NCBI GenBank assembly: GCA_031284065.1
Contig: JAITAP010000197.1
Location: 1-9,207 of the forward strand
Origin: Prevotellaceae bacterium
GTDB taxonomy: Bacteria > Bacteroidota > Bacteroidia > Bacteroidales > UBA932
DNA length: 9,207 nucleotides
Direction: 5' to 3'
The notes below the pieces were generated by a model that was not told the origin of the DNA, made no database searches, and saw nothing but the letters and a program-made list of their open reading frames with translations. A program made the position numbers and the translations under genes. Position 1 is the first letter of the stretch. Each line of letters starts with the position of its first letter. Below, piece by piece: positions 1-5,705 of the stretch.

Positions 1-118
1 TCAATAGAAAAACGGCTATCGCCTCTTTCTTATTCCCCGTAGGGGATTAATAGAAAATGGCGACGCTATTAAAGCCCTACGGGCTATTGGCGAGAAAAGG
101 GTAGCCCTTTTCTATTGA
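1..118. repeat. Imperfect long inverted repeat
   Basis: The first 11 bases (TCAATAGAAAA) are the exact reverse complement of bases 108-118. The match continues inward imperfectly: GGCTATCGCC at 14-23 faces GGCGA...TAGCC at 89-105, with several extra bases on the right arm. The left arm may continue beyond the window edge. A short palindromic block, TTATTCCCCGTAGGGGA at 30-46, recurs in near-identical form at 121-137 with the core inverted (CCCCTACGGGG). No coding signal is seen. It resembles non-coding palindromic repeats scattered through many Bacteroidota genomes; its function is unknown. Confidence 0.6.
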
Positions 119-166
119 TATTATTCCCCTACGGGGAACCGGAGCGAAGCGGAGCTCGGCGTAGCC

Positions 167-233
167 AATTGCCGCGAAAGTGCAGTAGAGACGCACAGCG
201 TGCGCCTCACCGCGCAACGCGGCGGCGGCAATT
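167..233. repeat. Palindrome with three-way-junction potential
   Basis: AATTGCCGC at 167-175 is the exact reverse complement of GCGGCAATT at 225-233. Two smaller hairpins lie between these arms. One, at 188-208, pairs GAG and CGCAC with GTGCG and CTC around an AGC loop, with one mismatch. The other, at 210-222, pairs CCGCG with CGCGG around CAA. Together they could fold, as DNA cruciform or RNA, into an outer stem with two branches. This is seen directly in the sequence. Whether it is transcribed, or is a mobile palindromic element, cannot be told. Confidence 0.55.
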
Positions 234-242
234 CCCGCTATG

Positions 243-504
243 CAAAGCCCTGAAAGGGCGTAATCCATTAGCGTAGGGCAACGCCCTACGAACGCCGCGC
301 CCCCGCGCCGCTCTCCCAAAGCCCTGAAAGGGCGTAATCCGTTAGCGTAGGGCAACGCTCTACGGATGCCGCGACCCCGCGTCTCCCCAAAGCCCTGAAA
401 GGGCGTAATCATTAGCGTGGGCAACGCCCTACGAACGCCGCGACCCCGCGTCTCCCCAAAGCCCTGAAAGCCCGAAATCAATAGCGTAGGGCAACGCCCT
501 ACGA
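243..504. repeat. Tandem repeat, four copies, 69-74 bases
   Basis: Copies begin at 243, 317, 388 and 457, each with CAAAGCCCTGAAAG; unit lengths are 74, 71 and 69 bases, and the last copy is truncated at about 504. Each copy has two hairpins: GCCCT-GAA-AGGGC near its start (the right arm is lost in copy 4), and the almost invariant GTAGGGC-AAC-GCCCTAC in its middle, with a mismatch in copy 2 and a one-base deletion in copy 3. A degenerate fifth start (GCCCCAATGGGGCGTAATC) lies near 530-548. The reverse strand stays open across most of the array, but the resulting peptide is just the repeat translated. There are no unique spacers, so this is not a CRISPR array. Confidence 0.85.
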
Positions 505-537
505 AAAAAATGCAACACGTCCGCCCCAAGCCCCAAT

Positions 538-577
538 GGGGCGTAATCAATTTGTGGAGAAAAACGGATTACGCCCC
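538..577. repeat. Perfect 11-base inverted repeat closing the array
   Basis: GGGGCGTAATC at 538-548 is the exact reverse complement of GATTACGCCCC at 567-577, with an 18-base loop. The left arm is the start of a degenerate repeat unit (compare AGGGCGTAATC in the tandem array), so the right arm is a short piece of the same repeat in opposite orientation. From here to the promoter near 732 (578-731) no gene or further structure is evident. Confidence 0.6.
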
Positions 578-731
578 TTAGTAGCATCGGGGTTCATCCA
601 TCCCCTACATTCGCCCTTGTTTTTTTACTCAACGTATCTTCTACATTATTGGAAGCTATACGGCGGGTTCCGCAAAAAAAGAATGCTCTAAACCGGCTTT
701 CCAAAAAAAAAATGGCCGCTGAGAAAATAAA

Positions 732-764
732 TTTTCATGCTGTGGGCAACGGAGATACTTTTGC
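732..764 (+). promoter_or_regulatory. Bacteroidota-type promoter for the C58-like gene
   Basis: TACTTTTGC at 756-764 matches the Bacteroidota -7 element TAnnTTTG plus the frequent following pyrimidine. A T-rich stretch (TTTT/TTTC, 732-736) sits 19-20 bases upstream, where the -33 TTTG element belongs, but it is a weaker match. Transcription would start near 770 and leave a leader of about 75 bases before the ATG at 847. The site lies inside the longer open frame that begins with TTG at 649, which argues for the downstream start. Confidence 0.6.
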
Positions 765-822
765 CCTCGTGAATTTGCAAATACACAAAAACCGGGGACG
801 CCGAAAACCGAACAGAGTAGGC

Positions 823-846
823 AAAAAATTTTTTTTATTAAATATT
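823..846 (+). promoter_or_regulatory. A/T-rich translation leader deciding the 847 start
   Basis: The bases before the ATG at 847 are almost entirely A and T and end in ATATT. No Shine-Dalgarno sequence is present. The same kind of leader precedes the ATGs at 1704, 2654, 3470, 4094 and 5227. A/T-rich leaders that replace Shine-Dalgarno pairing are known in Bacteroidota. The shared pattern (ATTATG at the first three genes) supports these ATGs over longer in-frame extensions. Confidence 0.55.
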
Positions 847-1395
847 ATGGCTTTAGAAACATTAAAAACAATCGGCCAAGGCACGTGGCTGAACCCGGGA
901 GGAGGCCTAAGCAAAGGCGGCGTTTGCTACTACATGTGCAATTTCCTCGAAAGCGAGCTTGGAATATGGAGTAAACCGGAAAGCTTTGCAAATGCTGTTA
1001 ACAAGGCAAAGGATTTTGGGCAAGGAACTGCAATGATGAACTACGCGAAAGCGCAAAACAGTCAGGGTAAAGTGCAGCAGGACGGCTATGCTGTCGTTAA
1101 CGGACCTCTCAAGAATAATCGAATCTACAGAGTGATGCTGGCTGTTGTTGAGGATGGCGCAGAAGATACGCTTTCACCTAACCACGAAATGATAGCAATC
1201 ACAGGGGAAGGAGACGAGATTGTTTACTTTGAACCGAACTTTGGCTTTTTTAGGCCAAGCGACGGCAACATGAACAACAGAGAAGCGCTTGAGCACTTTG
1301 TTAATCAGCAGTACGCAGGCAAGCGCCAGGTTACCTACTTTGCTTACCGTGATGTAAGAGGCATAGCTCACTCATCGCCTCTAAGCTTTGCGTAG
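847..1395 (+). CDS. Putative YopT-like (C58) cysteine protease
   Basis: The 182-residue product carries the landmarks of the C58 papain-like proteases (YopT, AvrPphB). A glycine-rich segment leads into GGVC at residues 24-27, with Cys27 the candidate nucleophile. His113 lies in HEMIAI, and an acidic residue follows in YFEPNFG at 127-133. The His113-to-Glu129 spacing is 16 residues, equal to my recollection of YopT (His258, Asp274). The family's Asp is replaced here by Glu, so activity is uncertain. The protein is compact and has no signal peptide or membrane segment, so it would be cytoplasmic or exported by a specialised route. The frame is open upstream to a TTG at 649, but the internal promoter and A/T-rich leader favour ATG 847. 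It has its own terminator and stands apart from the operon. C58 enzymes known to me cleave host or target proteins; the target here is unknown. Confidence 0.55.
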   Translation: MALETLKTIGQGTWLNPGGGLSKGGVCYYMCNFLESELGIWSKPESFANAVNKAKDFGQGTAMMNYAKAQNSQGKVQQDGYAVVNGPLKNNRIYRVMLAVVEDGAEDTLSPNHEMIAITGEGDEIVYFEPNFGFFRPSDGNMNNREALEHFVNQQYAGKRQVTYFAYRDVRGIAHSSPLSFA

Positions 1396-1416
1396 GGAAA
1401 GGGTGGTTTGAGACGG

Positions 1417-1452
1417 CAGGGGCGGTTTTTGCAAACCGCCCCTGTTTTTTTT
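1417..1452 (+). terminator. Rho-independent terminator of the C58-like gene
   Basis: A perfect 12-base-pair stem (CAGGGGCGGTTT at 1417-1428 against AAACCGCCCCTG at 1433-1444) with a TTGC loop is followed directly by eight Ts (1445-1452). It starts 21 bases after the stop codon. This is a textbook intrinsic terminator and separates the protease gene from the operon downstream. Confidence 0.93.
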
Positions 1453-1455
1453 GGG

Positions 1456-1475
1456 GGGCGGTTCGCGAACCGCCC
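1456..1475. repeat. Perfect 20-base palindrome
   Basis: GGGCGGTTCGCGAACCGCCC reads the same on both strands and directly follows the terminator T-run. Its left half (GGGGCGGTT, 1455-1463) is also exactly complementary to the right arm of the terminator stem (AACCGCCCC, 1434-1442). The two structures could therefore exclude each other in RNA. It may be a dimeric protein site, a repeat remnant, or part of the terminator; none can be decided here. Confidence 0.6.
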
Positions 1476-1481
1476 GTACGC

Positions 1482-1606
1482 GCCGCCGGAAAAAATGCCG
1501 GAAATTGCTATTCGGAGCCGCCGGAAAAAATGTCGGAAATCGCTATTCGGAGCTGCCGGAAAGAATGTCGGAAATCGCTATTCGGAAAACAAAATCGCTA
1601 TTCGGA
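1482..1606 (+). repeat. 35-base direct tandem repeat, 3.6 copies
   Basis: Three complete 35-base units occupy 1482-1516, 1517-1551 and 1552-1586. They differ at only a few positions and each ends in GCTATTCGGA. A truncated 20-base fourth copy (1587-1606) keeps the CGCTATTCGGA end. The fixed length and lack of spacers make this a head-to-tail tandem array. It ends 7 bases before the -33 element of the operon promoter, so it could bind a regulator or change promoter spacing through copy-number variation. It could also be neutral repeat expansion. An open frame crosses it, but 35 is not a multiple of three and the peptide has no family features. Confidence 0.88.
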
Positions 1607-1613
1607 AAACGGA

Positions 1614-1646
1614 ATTGACAAGCATGGGCGGAGAGCGTACTTTTGC
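1614..1646 (+). promoter_or_regulatory. Bacteroidota-type promoter of the DUF2589 operon
   Basis: TACTTTTGC at 1638-1646 is a full match to the Bacteroidota -7 element (TAnnTTTG plus a pyrimidine). ATTG at 1614-1617 lies 20 bases upstream as a 3-of-4 match to the -33 TTTG. Transcription would begin around 1652 and give a leader of about 50 bases, ending in a long A-run before the ATG at 1704. No other clear promoter of this type was noticed before 9028, so this one probably drives all eight genes. Confidence 0.65.
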
Positions 1647-1703
1647 TTCCGGAACGTTCCAAGAGATTTCAAAATTAATTACTCATTTTAAAAAAAAAAA
1701 ATT

Positions 1704-2555
1704 ATGATGTCAGTTGACACAACTCCCTCGCAGGTTGCAACGAGCGCCTTGACAGGGATACCGTTTGGCCAAATTATTGGCTCGCCGCTTAAGGCGGCCA
1801 TCGAAGCGCAGGCAATGGCCGCGCAAACTACGTGGCGTTTTATTCAGGAAGTCGGGCTGAACACCGACAAGGAAACCGGTGAGAAAAAAGCCGTAAATGT
1901 TTCGTTCGACTTTGTGCAAGAAGGCCGAGAAGTGCGCCTGAATGTCCCGCTGCTGACCATTGTACCTATTCCGTACATTGCCATCGACAGCATCGACATC
2001 GCCTTTAAAGCGAAAATCAACGCCGAATCCAGCTCGCATAACGAAACGTCGGAAAGCAGCAGCCTTGACCTTGCCGCAAAAGCGCAGGCTAAGCTCGGCT
2101 TTGGAGTTTTCAGCGTCACCTTTGAGGCCTCCGCAAACTACTCCTCCAAAAAGGACTCGAAAGCGATGCAGGACTCAAAGTACAGCGTGGAATACACGCT
2201 CGACGTAACCGTGAAAGCCGGCCAGGAGAGCATGCCCGCAGGCCTTGCCCGCGTGCTGGACATCCTGAACAACTGCATTTCGGTCAACAACCCGAAAGGC
2301 GAACTGGGCGCAGGCTTAACCGTGAAAGAGGACGGCTCGCTCCAGCTGGTGGCAACCTACAAAAACAGCGAAGGCGCTTTCAAACCCGAGCTGATAAAGC
2401 TTGAGGGAGGCACAGCCAAAACCTTAATCATCTCCGAAGACGGCCGCAGCGCGGTTCTCGACGTTACCCAAACAGGTAGCGAACAAATCTTCAACGTAAC
2501 AGTTGATGACGGCAGTAAGCCAACCCGCACGGTTACGCTCCCTGGAAAAGCATAA
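1704..2555 (+). CDS. DUF2589 family protein, long form
   Basis: The 283-residue product matches what I know of DUF2589. An N-terminal segment IPFGQIIGSPLKAAIEAQAMAA (about 19-40) leads to an amphipathic helix. The core strand motif VPLLTIVPIPYIAID (81-95) is followed by alternating beta-like segments with a Ser/Glu-rich insert (SSSHNETSESSS, about 109-120). MPAGLARVL (177-185) follows. A further domain of about 85 residues (roughly 197-283), rich in beta-type alternation and Gly/Asp turns, may be Ig-like and is absent from the paralog at 3470. There is no signal peptide or membrane helix, so it should be cytoplasmic. The biochemical role of DUF2589 is unknown to me. It is first in the operon, behind a strong promoter and A-rich leader, and ATGs at 1704 and 1707 are equally possible starts. 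Confidence 0.82.
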   Translation: MMSVDTTPSQVATSALTGIPFGQIIGSPLKAAIEAQAMAAQTTWRFIQEVGLNTDKETGEKKAVNVSFDFVQEGREVRLNVPLLTIVPIPYIAIDSIDIAFKAKINAESSSHNETSESSSLDLAAKAQAKLGFGVFSVTFEASANYSSKKDSKAMQDSKYSVEYTLDVTVKAGQESMPAGLARVLDILNNCISVNNPKGELGAGLTVKEDGSLQLVATYKNSEGAFKPELIKLEGGTAKTLIISEDGRSAVLDVTQTGSEQIFNVTVDDGSKPTRTVTLPGKA

Positions 2556-2591
2556 CCCGTACGAGCGCAAACAAATGTTAAGTAGTAATGC

Positions 2592-2640
2592 AACCCCCCG
2601 ACCAACCGGAATACGGGAATGTGGATGGGGGGTTCTTTTT
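2592..2640 (+). terminator. Intra-operon hairpin, likely partial terminator
   Basis: AACCCCCC at 2592-2599 pairs perfectly with GGGGGGTT at 2627-2634. A shorter inner CCG/CGG pairing is possible, and CTTTTT then an A-run follow. This resembles an intrinsic terminator with a long loop. It lies in the only long gap of the operon (98 bases) and just before the next start codon. It may reduce expression of downstream genes or protect the 3' end of the first message. Complete termination would leave the seven downstream genes without a visible promoter. Confidence 0.55.
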
Positions 2641-2653
2641 AAAAAAAATCATT

Positions 2654-3448
2654 ATGGCGAAGTTAAGAAACATAGTCGGTTGCATCCTGAGCGAGTTTAC
2701 GGAAGCACAACACCTTGCCAACAATTACTCGGCGAGGCTGGGGCGGGAGTATGCCGAAAACGATTTGCTGAGGTACTTTATGATTCCCAATGCCTGCGCG
2801 GGCGGGCTGCGGTTTAACCTCAAGTTTGCGGTTAACCCGTCGAGCGAGGTGGAAACGGTTACGGAGGTAAACTACCAAAAGCTCATTCAGTTTTTTACGC
2901 AGCTTTCGGTGTCCATTACGGAAACGGCCATCACCACCACGCTGTACGAATCGAGCAAGAGCATAATCACGGACGTGGAGCGCTACCGCAAGCTGAAGGA
3001 AAAAGAGCAGGCGCTGAGGACCGATTTTCACGAATACCTGTCAAAAATCTTGCGGGAGGCGCTCATCAAAAAAGCGATTGGCGAGGTGGATAAAGATGGG
3101 TACGTTGACCACAACCGGATTTTTGAAATTGCGATGGAGGTCATCAACGCGCACTTTTTTGAGCATCCGGAGCTGCAGCTGTCAGAAGCCGACTCGTTTA
3201 TTGACGTAAAAGAATCGTGCAGCTCGTTTGTGGAAACGCTCATCGAACATTCGTGCAAGCGGATAAACGTGCTGGAAACGCACGAAACGGAAGCGCTGGA
3301 TGTTGCCATTGACAGCGGAACGCTGTCGAAGGTTGCCCCCGAGCAAATCCAACAGGTAGCTTTTGAGGTGAACCTGCGCAGCTTCCACATTAGCCGCATG
3401 GAAACGGAAAACGGGACGATGGATTGCATTATTCCCGCAAGTAGCTAA
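2654..3448 (+). CDS. Unrecognised helical protein with EF-hand-like loop
   Basis: The 264-residue product belongs to no family I can name. It begins MAKLRNIVGCILSEFTEAQ, a helical segment, followed by a mixed region with GLRFNLKFAVNPSSEVE (about 52-68). A long charged, coiled-coil-prone stretch runs through VERYRKLKEKEQALRTDF (about 112-129). Residues 144-155 (EVDKDGYVDHNR) resemble an EF-hand loop between two predicted helices, with Glu at position 1 and Arg where position 12 is normally Glu. The C-terminal part alternates helix and strand. No signal peptide or membrane helix is seen. The frame extends upstream to 2588 through the hairpin, but the A-rich leader favours ATG 2654. Sitting between two DUF2589 genes, it is probably a partner of those proteins; this is inference from context. 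Confidence 0.72.
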   Translation: MAKLRNIVGCILSEFTEAQHLANNYSARLGREYAENDLLRYFMIPNACAGGLRFNLKFAVNPSSEVETVTEVNYQKLIQFFTQLSVSITETAITTTLYESSKSIITDVERYRKLKEKEQALRTDFHEYLSKILREALIKKAIGEVDKDGYVDHNRIFEIAMEVINAHFFEHPELQLSEADSFIDVKESCSSFVETLIEHSCKRINVLETHETEALDVAIDSGTLSKVAPEQIQQVAFEVNLRSFHISRMETENGTMDCIIPASS

Positions 3449-3469
3449 TTTTCTTTAAATAATTTTTGT

Positions 3470-4072
3470 ATGAACACACCAGCAAAGAAACAGCAACGCA
3501 ACAGCCACGTTCTGGAGCTGAAGCAGCTAATCGCCGCTCCGCTTATTGCCACGCTCGAAGCCGATGCAATGACCACGCAGGGCTACGTCGATTTCCTGAG
3601 AACGGTTGCCTTTGAATCCGACGAAAAGGGGGGGCTGGGCAAGCTCCGCACGTTTACATTCCAGTACGACCAGAGCGATAAGGGCGGGAAAACATCCAAA
3701 AAGGTGGAAATACCGGTCATTTCGCTGGTACCAATTCCGCTACTGCAAGTAAGGGAAGCAACTTTCGATTTCGACATTAAGATACTGGATTCGGTCACGG
3801 AGCAGTCGGAGCAACAATTTTCGTTTGAGGGAGAGCCCGAGCAGCCCAAAGAAGGTAAAACCGCCTTTCGCGCCGCGCTTGCGCCCCAGTCGGGCAAGTC
3901 GTCCGAAACGAAAGACAGCAGCCTGACGGCGAACATGAAAATGCACGTCGTGATGCAGCAGGCGGATATGCCCGCAGGCCTGGCAAACCTCCTGTCGCTT
4001 TCGGCGCACAACATGTCAATCGAAAATACGGAAGAATCGCCGGACGAAAGCCCCAGACCTGCACTGAGGTAA
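3470..4072 (+). CDS. DUF2589 family protein, short form
   Basis: This 200-residue protein is a paralog of the operon's first product. It shares the helical start (LKQLIAAPLIATLEADAMTTQ, about 17-37), the core motif IPVISLVPIPLLQV at 81-94 (the same residue position as in the longer protein), and MPAGLANLL with a following N-M-S (167-182). The central part is longer in charged, low-complexity sequence (EGEPEQPKEGKTAFRAALAP). It stops soon after MPAGLA with a Pro/Glu/Ser tail and so lacks the extra C-terminal domain of its paralog. No export signal is visible. It follows the preceding gene after 21 bases and shares its A/T-rich leader type. The two DUF2589 products may form a hetero-oligomer; this is inferred only from co-occurrence. 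Confidence 0.78.
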   Translation: MNTPAKKQQRNSHVLELKQLIAAPLIATLEADAMTTQGYVDFLRTVAFESDEKGGLGKLRTFTFQYDQSDKGGKTSKKVEIPVISLVPIPLLQVREATFDFDIKILDSVTEQSEQQFSFEGEPEQPKEGKTAFRAALAPQSGKSSETKDSSLTANMKMHVVMQQADMPAGLANLLSLSAHNMSIENTEESPDESPRPALR

Positions 4073-4093
4073 AACTGTAAACCAAAAAATAAA

Positions 4094-4327
4094 ATGAACA
4101 ACCAAAAACACCAACAGCCGTCAGGGTTTAAATGTCCCGTATGCGGCGGATTTATACCGGTCTCAATAAAGCAACTGCTGACGGAAGAACAGTTTGTCTG
4201 CCCGCAGTGTGCGCTCAATATCCGGTTAAACAAAGCGAGCTCGCAGAAAGCGCTCAGCGCGCTGCAAAAAGTGCAGGAGGCGGAGGAAAAAGTGAAAAAA
4301 GCGTCTGTTTTTAATGGAATTACGTAA
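4094..4327 (+). CDS. Small zinc-ribbon protein
   Basis: The 77-residue product has two CPxC knuckles, CPVC at residues 14-17 and CPQC at 36-39, separated by 18 residues, which is a zinc-ribbon arrangement. The C-terminal half (about 45-72, SSQKALSALQKVQEAEEKVKK) is a charged amphipathic helix likely to form a coiled coil. No enzyme motif or signal peptide is present. Zinc ribbons of this size often act as adaptors or nucleic-acid or protein-binding parts. Its place between the DUF2589 genes and the muramidase suggests a role in the same complex, but this is inference. The ATG at 4094 follows an A-rich leader. Confidence 0.72.
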   Translation: MNNQKHQQPSGFKCPVCGGFIPVSIKQLLTEEQFVCPQCALNIRLNKASSQKALSALQKVQEAEEKVKKASVFNGIT

Positions 4328-4344
4328 AATCAGCTATTCAAACC

Positions 4345-5205
4345 ATGTATATACTAAGAAAAGGATGCCAGGGAAGCCGGGTAGCCGAGTTGCAGGAAAT
4401 GCTGAAAAATCGGGGCTACCCTGTTCTGCCCGACGGCGTATTCGGTCAGCAGACCTACATAGCGGTCTGCCGGCTGCAAGAGAAAGCCGGATTGCCGGCG
4501 GACGGCGTGGTGGGCAAGGACACGTGGAACGCCATCAACGGAGGCAGGCCGGGCGCCACAGCGCCCACCGAACAAAAAGCAGCTCCGCCCACCGCTCAGC
4601 CCGCAGCGACCGCGCCGCAGAGACTCAGCTACACCGATACGGCAAGGATGCTCGACGCGGAAGAGGCCGCCGTTCGCGCCGTTTGCGAAGTCGAATCCGG
4701 CGGACGGTCGGGGTTTCTGAAAGACGGTCGCCCCATTATTCTGTTTGAAGGGCACATTTTCTGGCGCGAGCTCAAAAAGCGAGGCGTTGACCCGGAGCGC
4801 CACAAGGGCGTGTACCGCGACGTGCTTTTCCCGACATGGGACAAGACGAGCTACAAAGGCGGCATGGCCGAATACGAGCGGCTAAGCAAGGCGGCAAGCC
4901 TCAACGAGGAGGCGGCGCTGTGCAGCGCATCGTGGGGAATGTTTCAGATTATGGGCTTCAACCACAAGCTGTGCGGGTTTGATACCGTACAGGACTACGT
5001 TGAGGCAATCAGGGCAAGCCCGGACAACCACCTGATTAGCTTTGCCCATTTCCTGAAAAATACCGGCATCGACAAGCCGCTGAAAAGCTTGAGCTGGGCA
5101 GCCTTTGCCGAGCGCTACAACGGCCCCGGCTACAAGCAGAACCAATACGACGTGAAGCTTCAAAACGCTTACTTAAAGTACAAAAAACAATTAAACAATG
5201 TCTAA
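4345..5205 (+). CDS. Peptidoglycan-binding N-acetylmuramidase (endolysin-like)
   Basis: The 286-residue product has an N-terminal peptidoglycan-binding domain (about 8-66; GSRVAELQEML, PDGVFGQQT, GVVGKDTW are typical of PG_binding_1). An Ala/Pro/Thr-rich linker (67-95) leads to a C-terminal N-acetylmuramidase domain of the DUF3380 type (about 97-284). Visible signature parts are EVESGG with Glu117 as candidate catalytic acid, RPIILFEGHIFW, SWGMFQIMGFN (196-206) and RYNGPGY (257-263). The family cleaves the MurNAc-GlcNAc bond and includes phage endolysins. No signal peptide is present, so wall access needs a holin, a secretion machine or cell lysis. No phage structural genes are nearby. It lies 17 bases after the zinc-ribbon gene within the operon. 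The domain order matches known two-domain endolysins; the target wall (own or foreign) is undetermined. Confidence 0.9.
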   Translation: MYILRKGCQGSRVAELQEMLKNRGYPVLPDGVFGQQTYIAVCRLQEKAGLPADGVVGKDTWNAINGGRPGATAPTEQKAAPPTAQPAATAPQRLSYTDTARMLDAEEAAVRAVCEVESGGRSGFLKDGRPIILFEGHIFWRELKKRGVDPERHKGVYRDVLFPTWDKTSYKGGMAEYERLSKAASLNEEAALCSASWGMFQIMGFNHKLCGFDTVQDYVEAIRASPDNHLISFAHFLKNTGIDKPLKSLSWAAFAERYNGPGYKQNQYDVKLQNAYLKYKKQLNNV

Positions 5206-5226
5206 CTACCAAATTAATTAAAAAAA

Positions 5227-5691
5227 ATGAAAAGAGTTATTTTAGCGGGCGGTATAGCCACCCTTACAGCCATGTTTTGTATATTTTTTGCCGCATCGGT
5301 AACAAACGCCGCCGGAAATCATCAGGATACCGGCGCGTATGCGGCCGCTGCCAAAGCAACGCCTTGCGACAATCTTGGCGATTTCCTGAAAAAGGAGTAC
5401 CTGAAGGCAAGCAAGCCGGGTACGGACAGCAGCGTCCGGATTGTTGGGTTGCAGGAGAAAGACGCATTGCCGAAAGCCTTAGAGGTGTGCGCCAAGCTGA
5501 AAGCCAAGCGGATTTTATCCGGCAACGACGATTTGGCCTATGAGCTGCCCGACGGGGTGGGAACAATCACTATACGCGAGGTTTTTGACGGCAACCGGTA
5601 CGTGCAGGTGGCGCTTCAAACCAGCTGTAAGGGCTTGCCGTTTTCCGAGTTGTGGTTTGTTAGCCTGAAGTACTACAACAGCAAGCGGTAA
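5227..5691 (+). CDS. Small secreted protein of unknown function
   Basis: The 154-residue precursor begins with a typical signal peptide: MKRV, a hydrophobic core to about residue 25, and a probable cleavage after TNA at residue 28. The mature chain of about 126 residues has three cysteines (47, 88 and 134), alternating charged helices (DFLKKEYLKASK, ALEVCAKLKAKR), and a beta-rich end (TITIREVFDGNRYVQVALQTS...LWFVSLKYY). The signal peptide has a Cys at residue 18 but no convincing lipobox, so it is probably soluble in the periplasm. I do not recognise the family. It is the first envelope-directed product of the operon, right after the muramidase, so a role as inhibitor or chaperone of that enzyme is possible but untested. 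Confidence 0.72.
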   Translation: MKRVILAGGIATLTAMFCIFFAASVTNAAGNHQDTGAYAAAAKATPCDNLGDFLKKEYLKASKPGTDSSVRIVGLQEKDALPKALEVCAKLKAKRILSGNDDLAYELPDGVGTITIREVFDGNRYVQVALQTSCKGLPFSELWFVSLKYYNSKR

Positions 5692-5705
5692 CCGCCGGCC
5701 GGGTA

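Noticed and set aside
243..504. CRISPR-like array
   Set aside because: Units are 69-74 bases and follow head to tail with no unique spacers; the whole unit is conserved, and no cas gene is present.
77..550. Open frame of 157 codons on the minus strand
   Set aside because: It lies across the tandem and inverted repeats; its peptide repeats the same Gly/Arg-rich phrase with the DNA unit and has no family features or start signals.
649..846. N-terminal extension of the C58-like protein from the TTG at 649
   Set aside because: The extension is Lys/Arg-rich without family features, contains a matching promoter at 732-764, and the ATG at 847 has the A/T-rich leader shared by the other genes.
1408..1707. 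Open frame of 99 codons on the plus strand
   Set aside because: It starts just before the terminator, crosses the palindrome, the 35-base repeats and the operon promoter, and yields a basic low-complexity peptide.
2588..2653. Upstream extension of the second operon gene
   Set aside because: It would translate the terminator-like hairpin and the A-rich leader; ATG 2654 has the leader pattern of neighbouring genes.
4314..4748. Overlapping 144-codon frame over the start of the muramidase gene
   Set aside because: It is Arg/Ser-rich, out of frame with a clear two-domain muramidase, and has no recognisable features.
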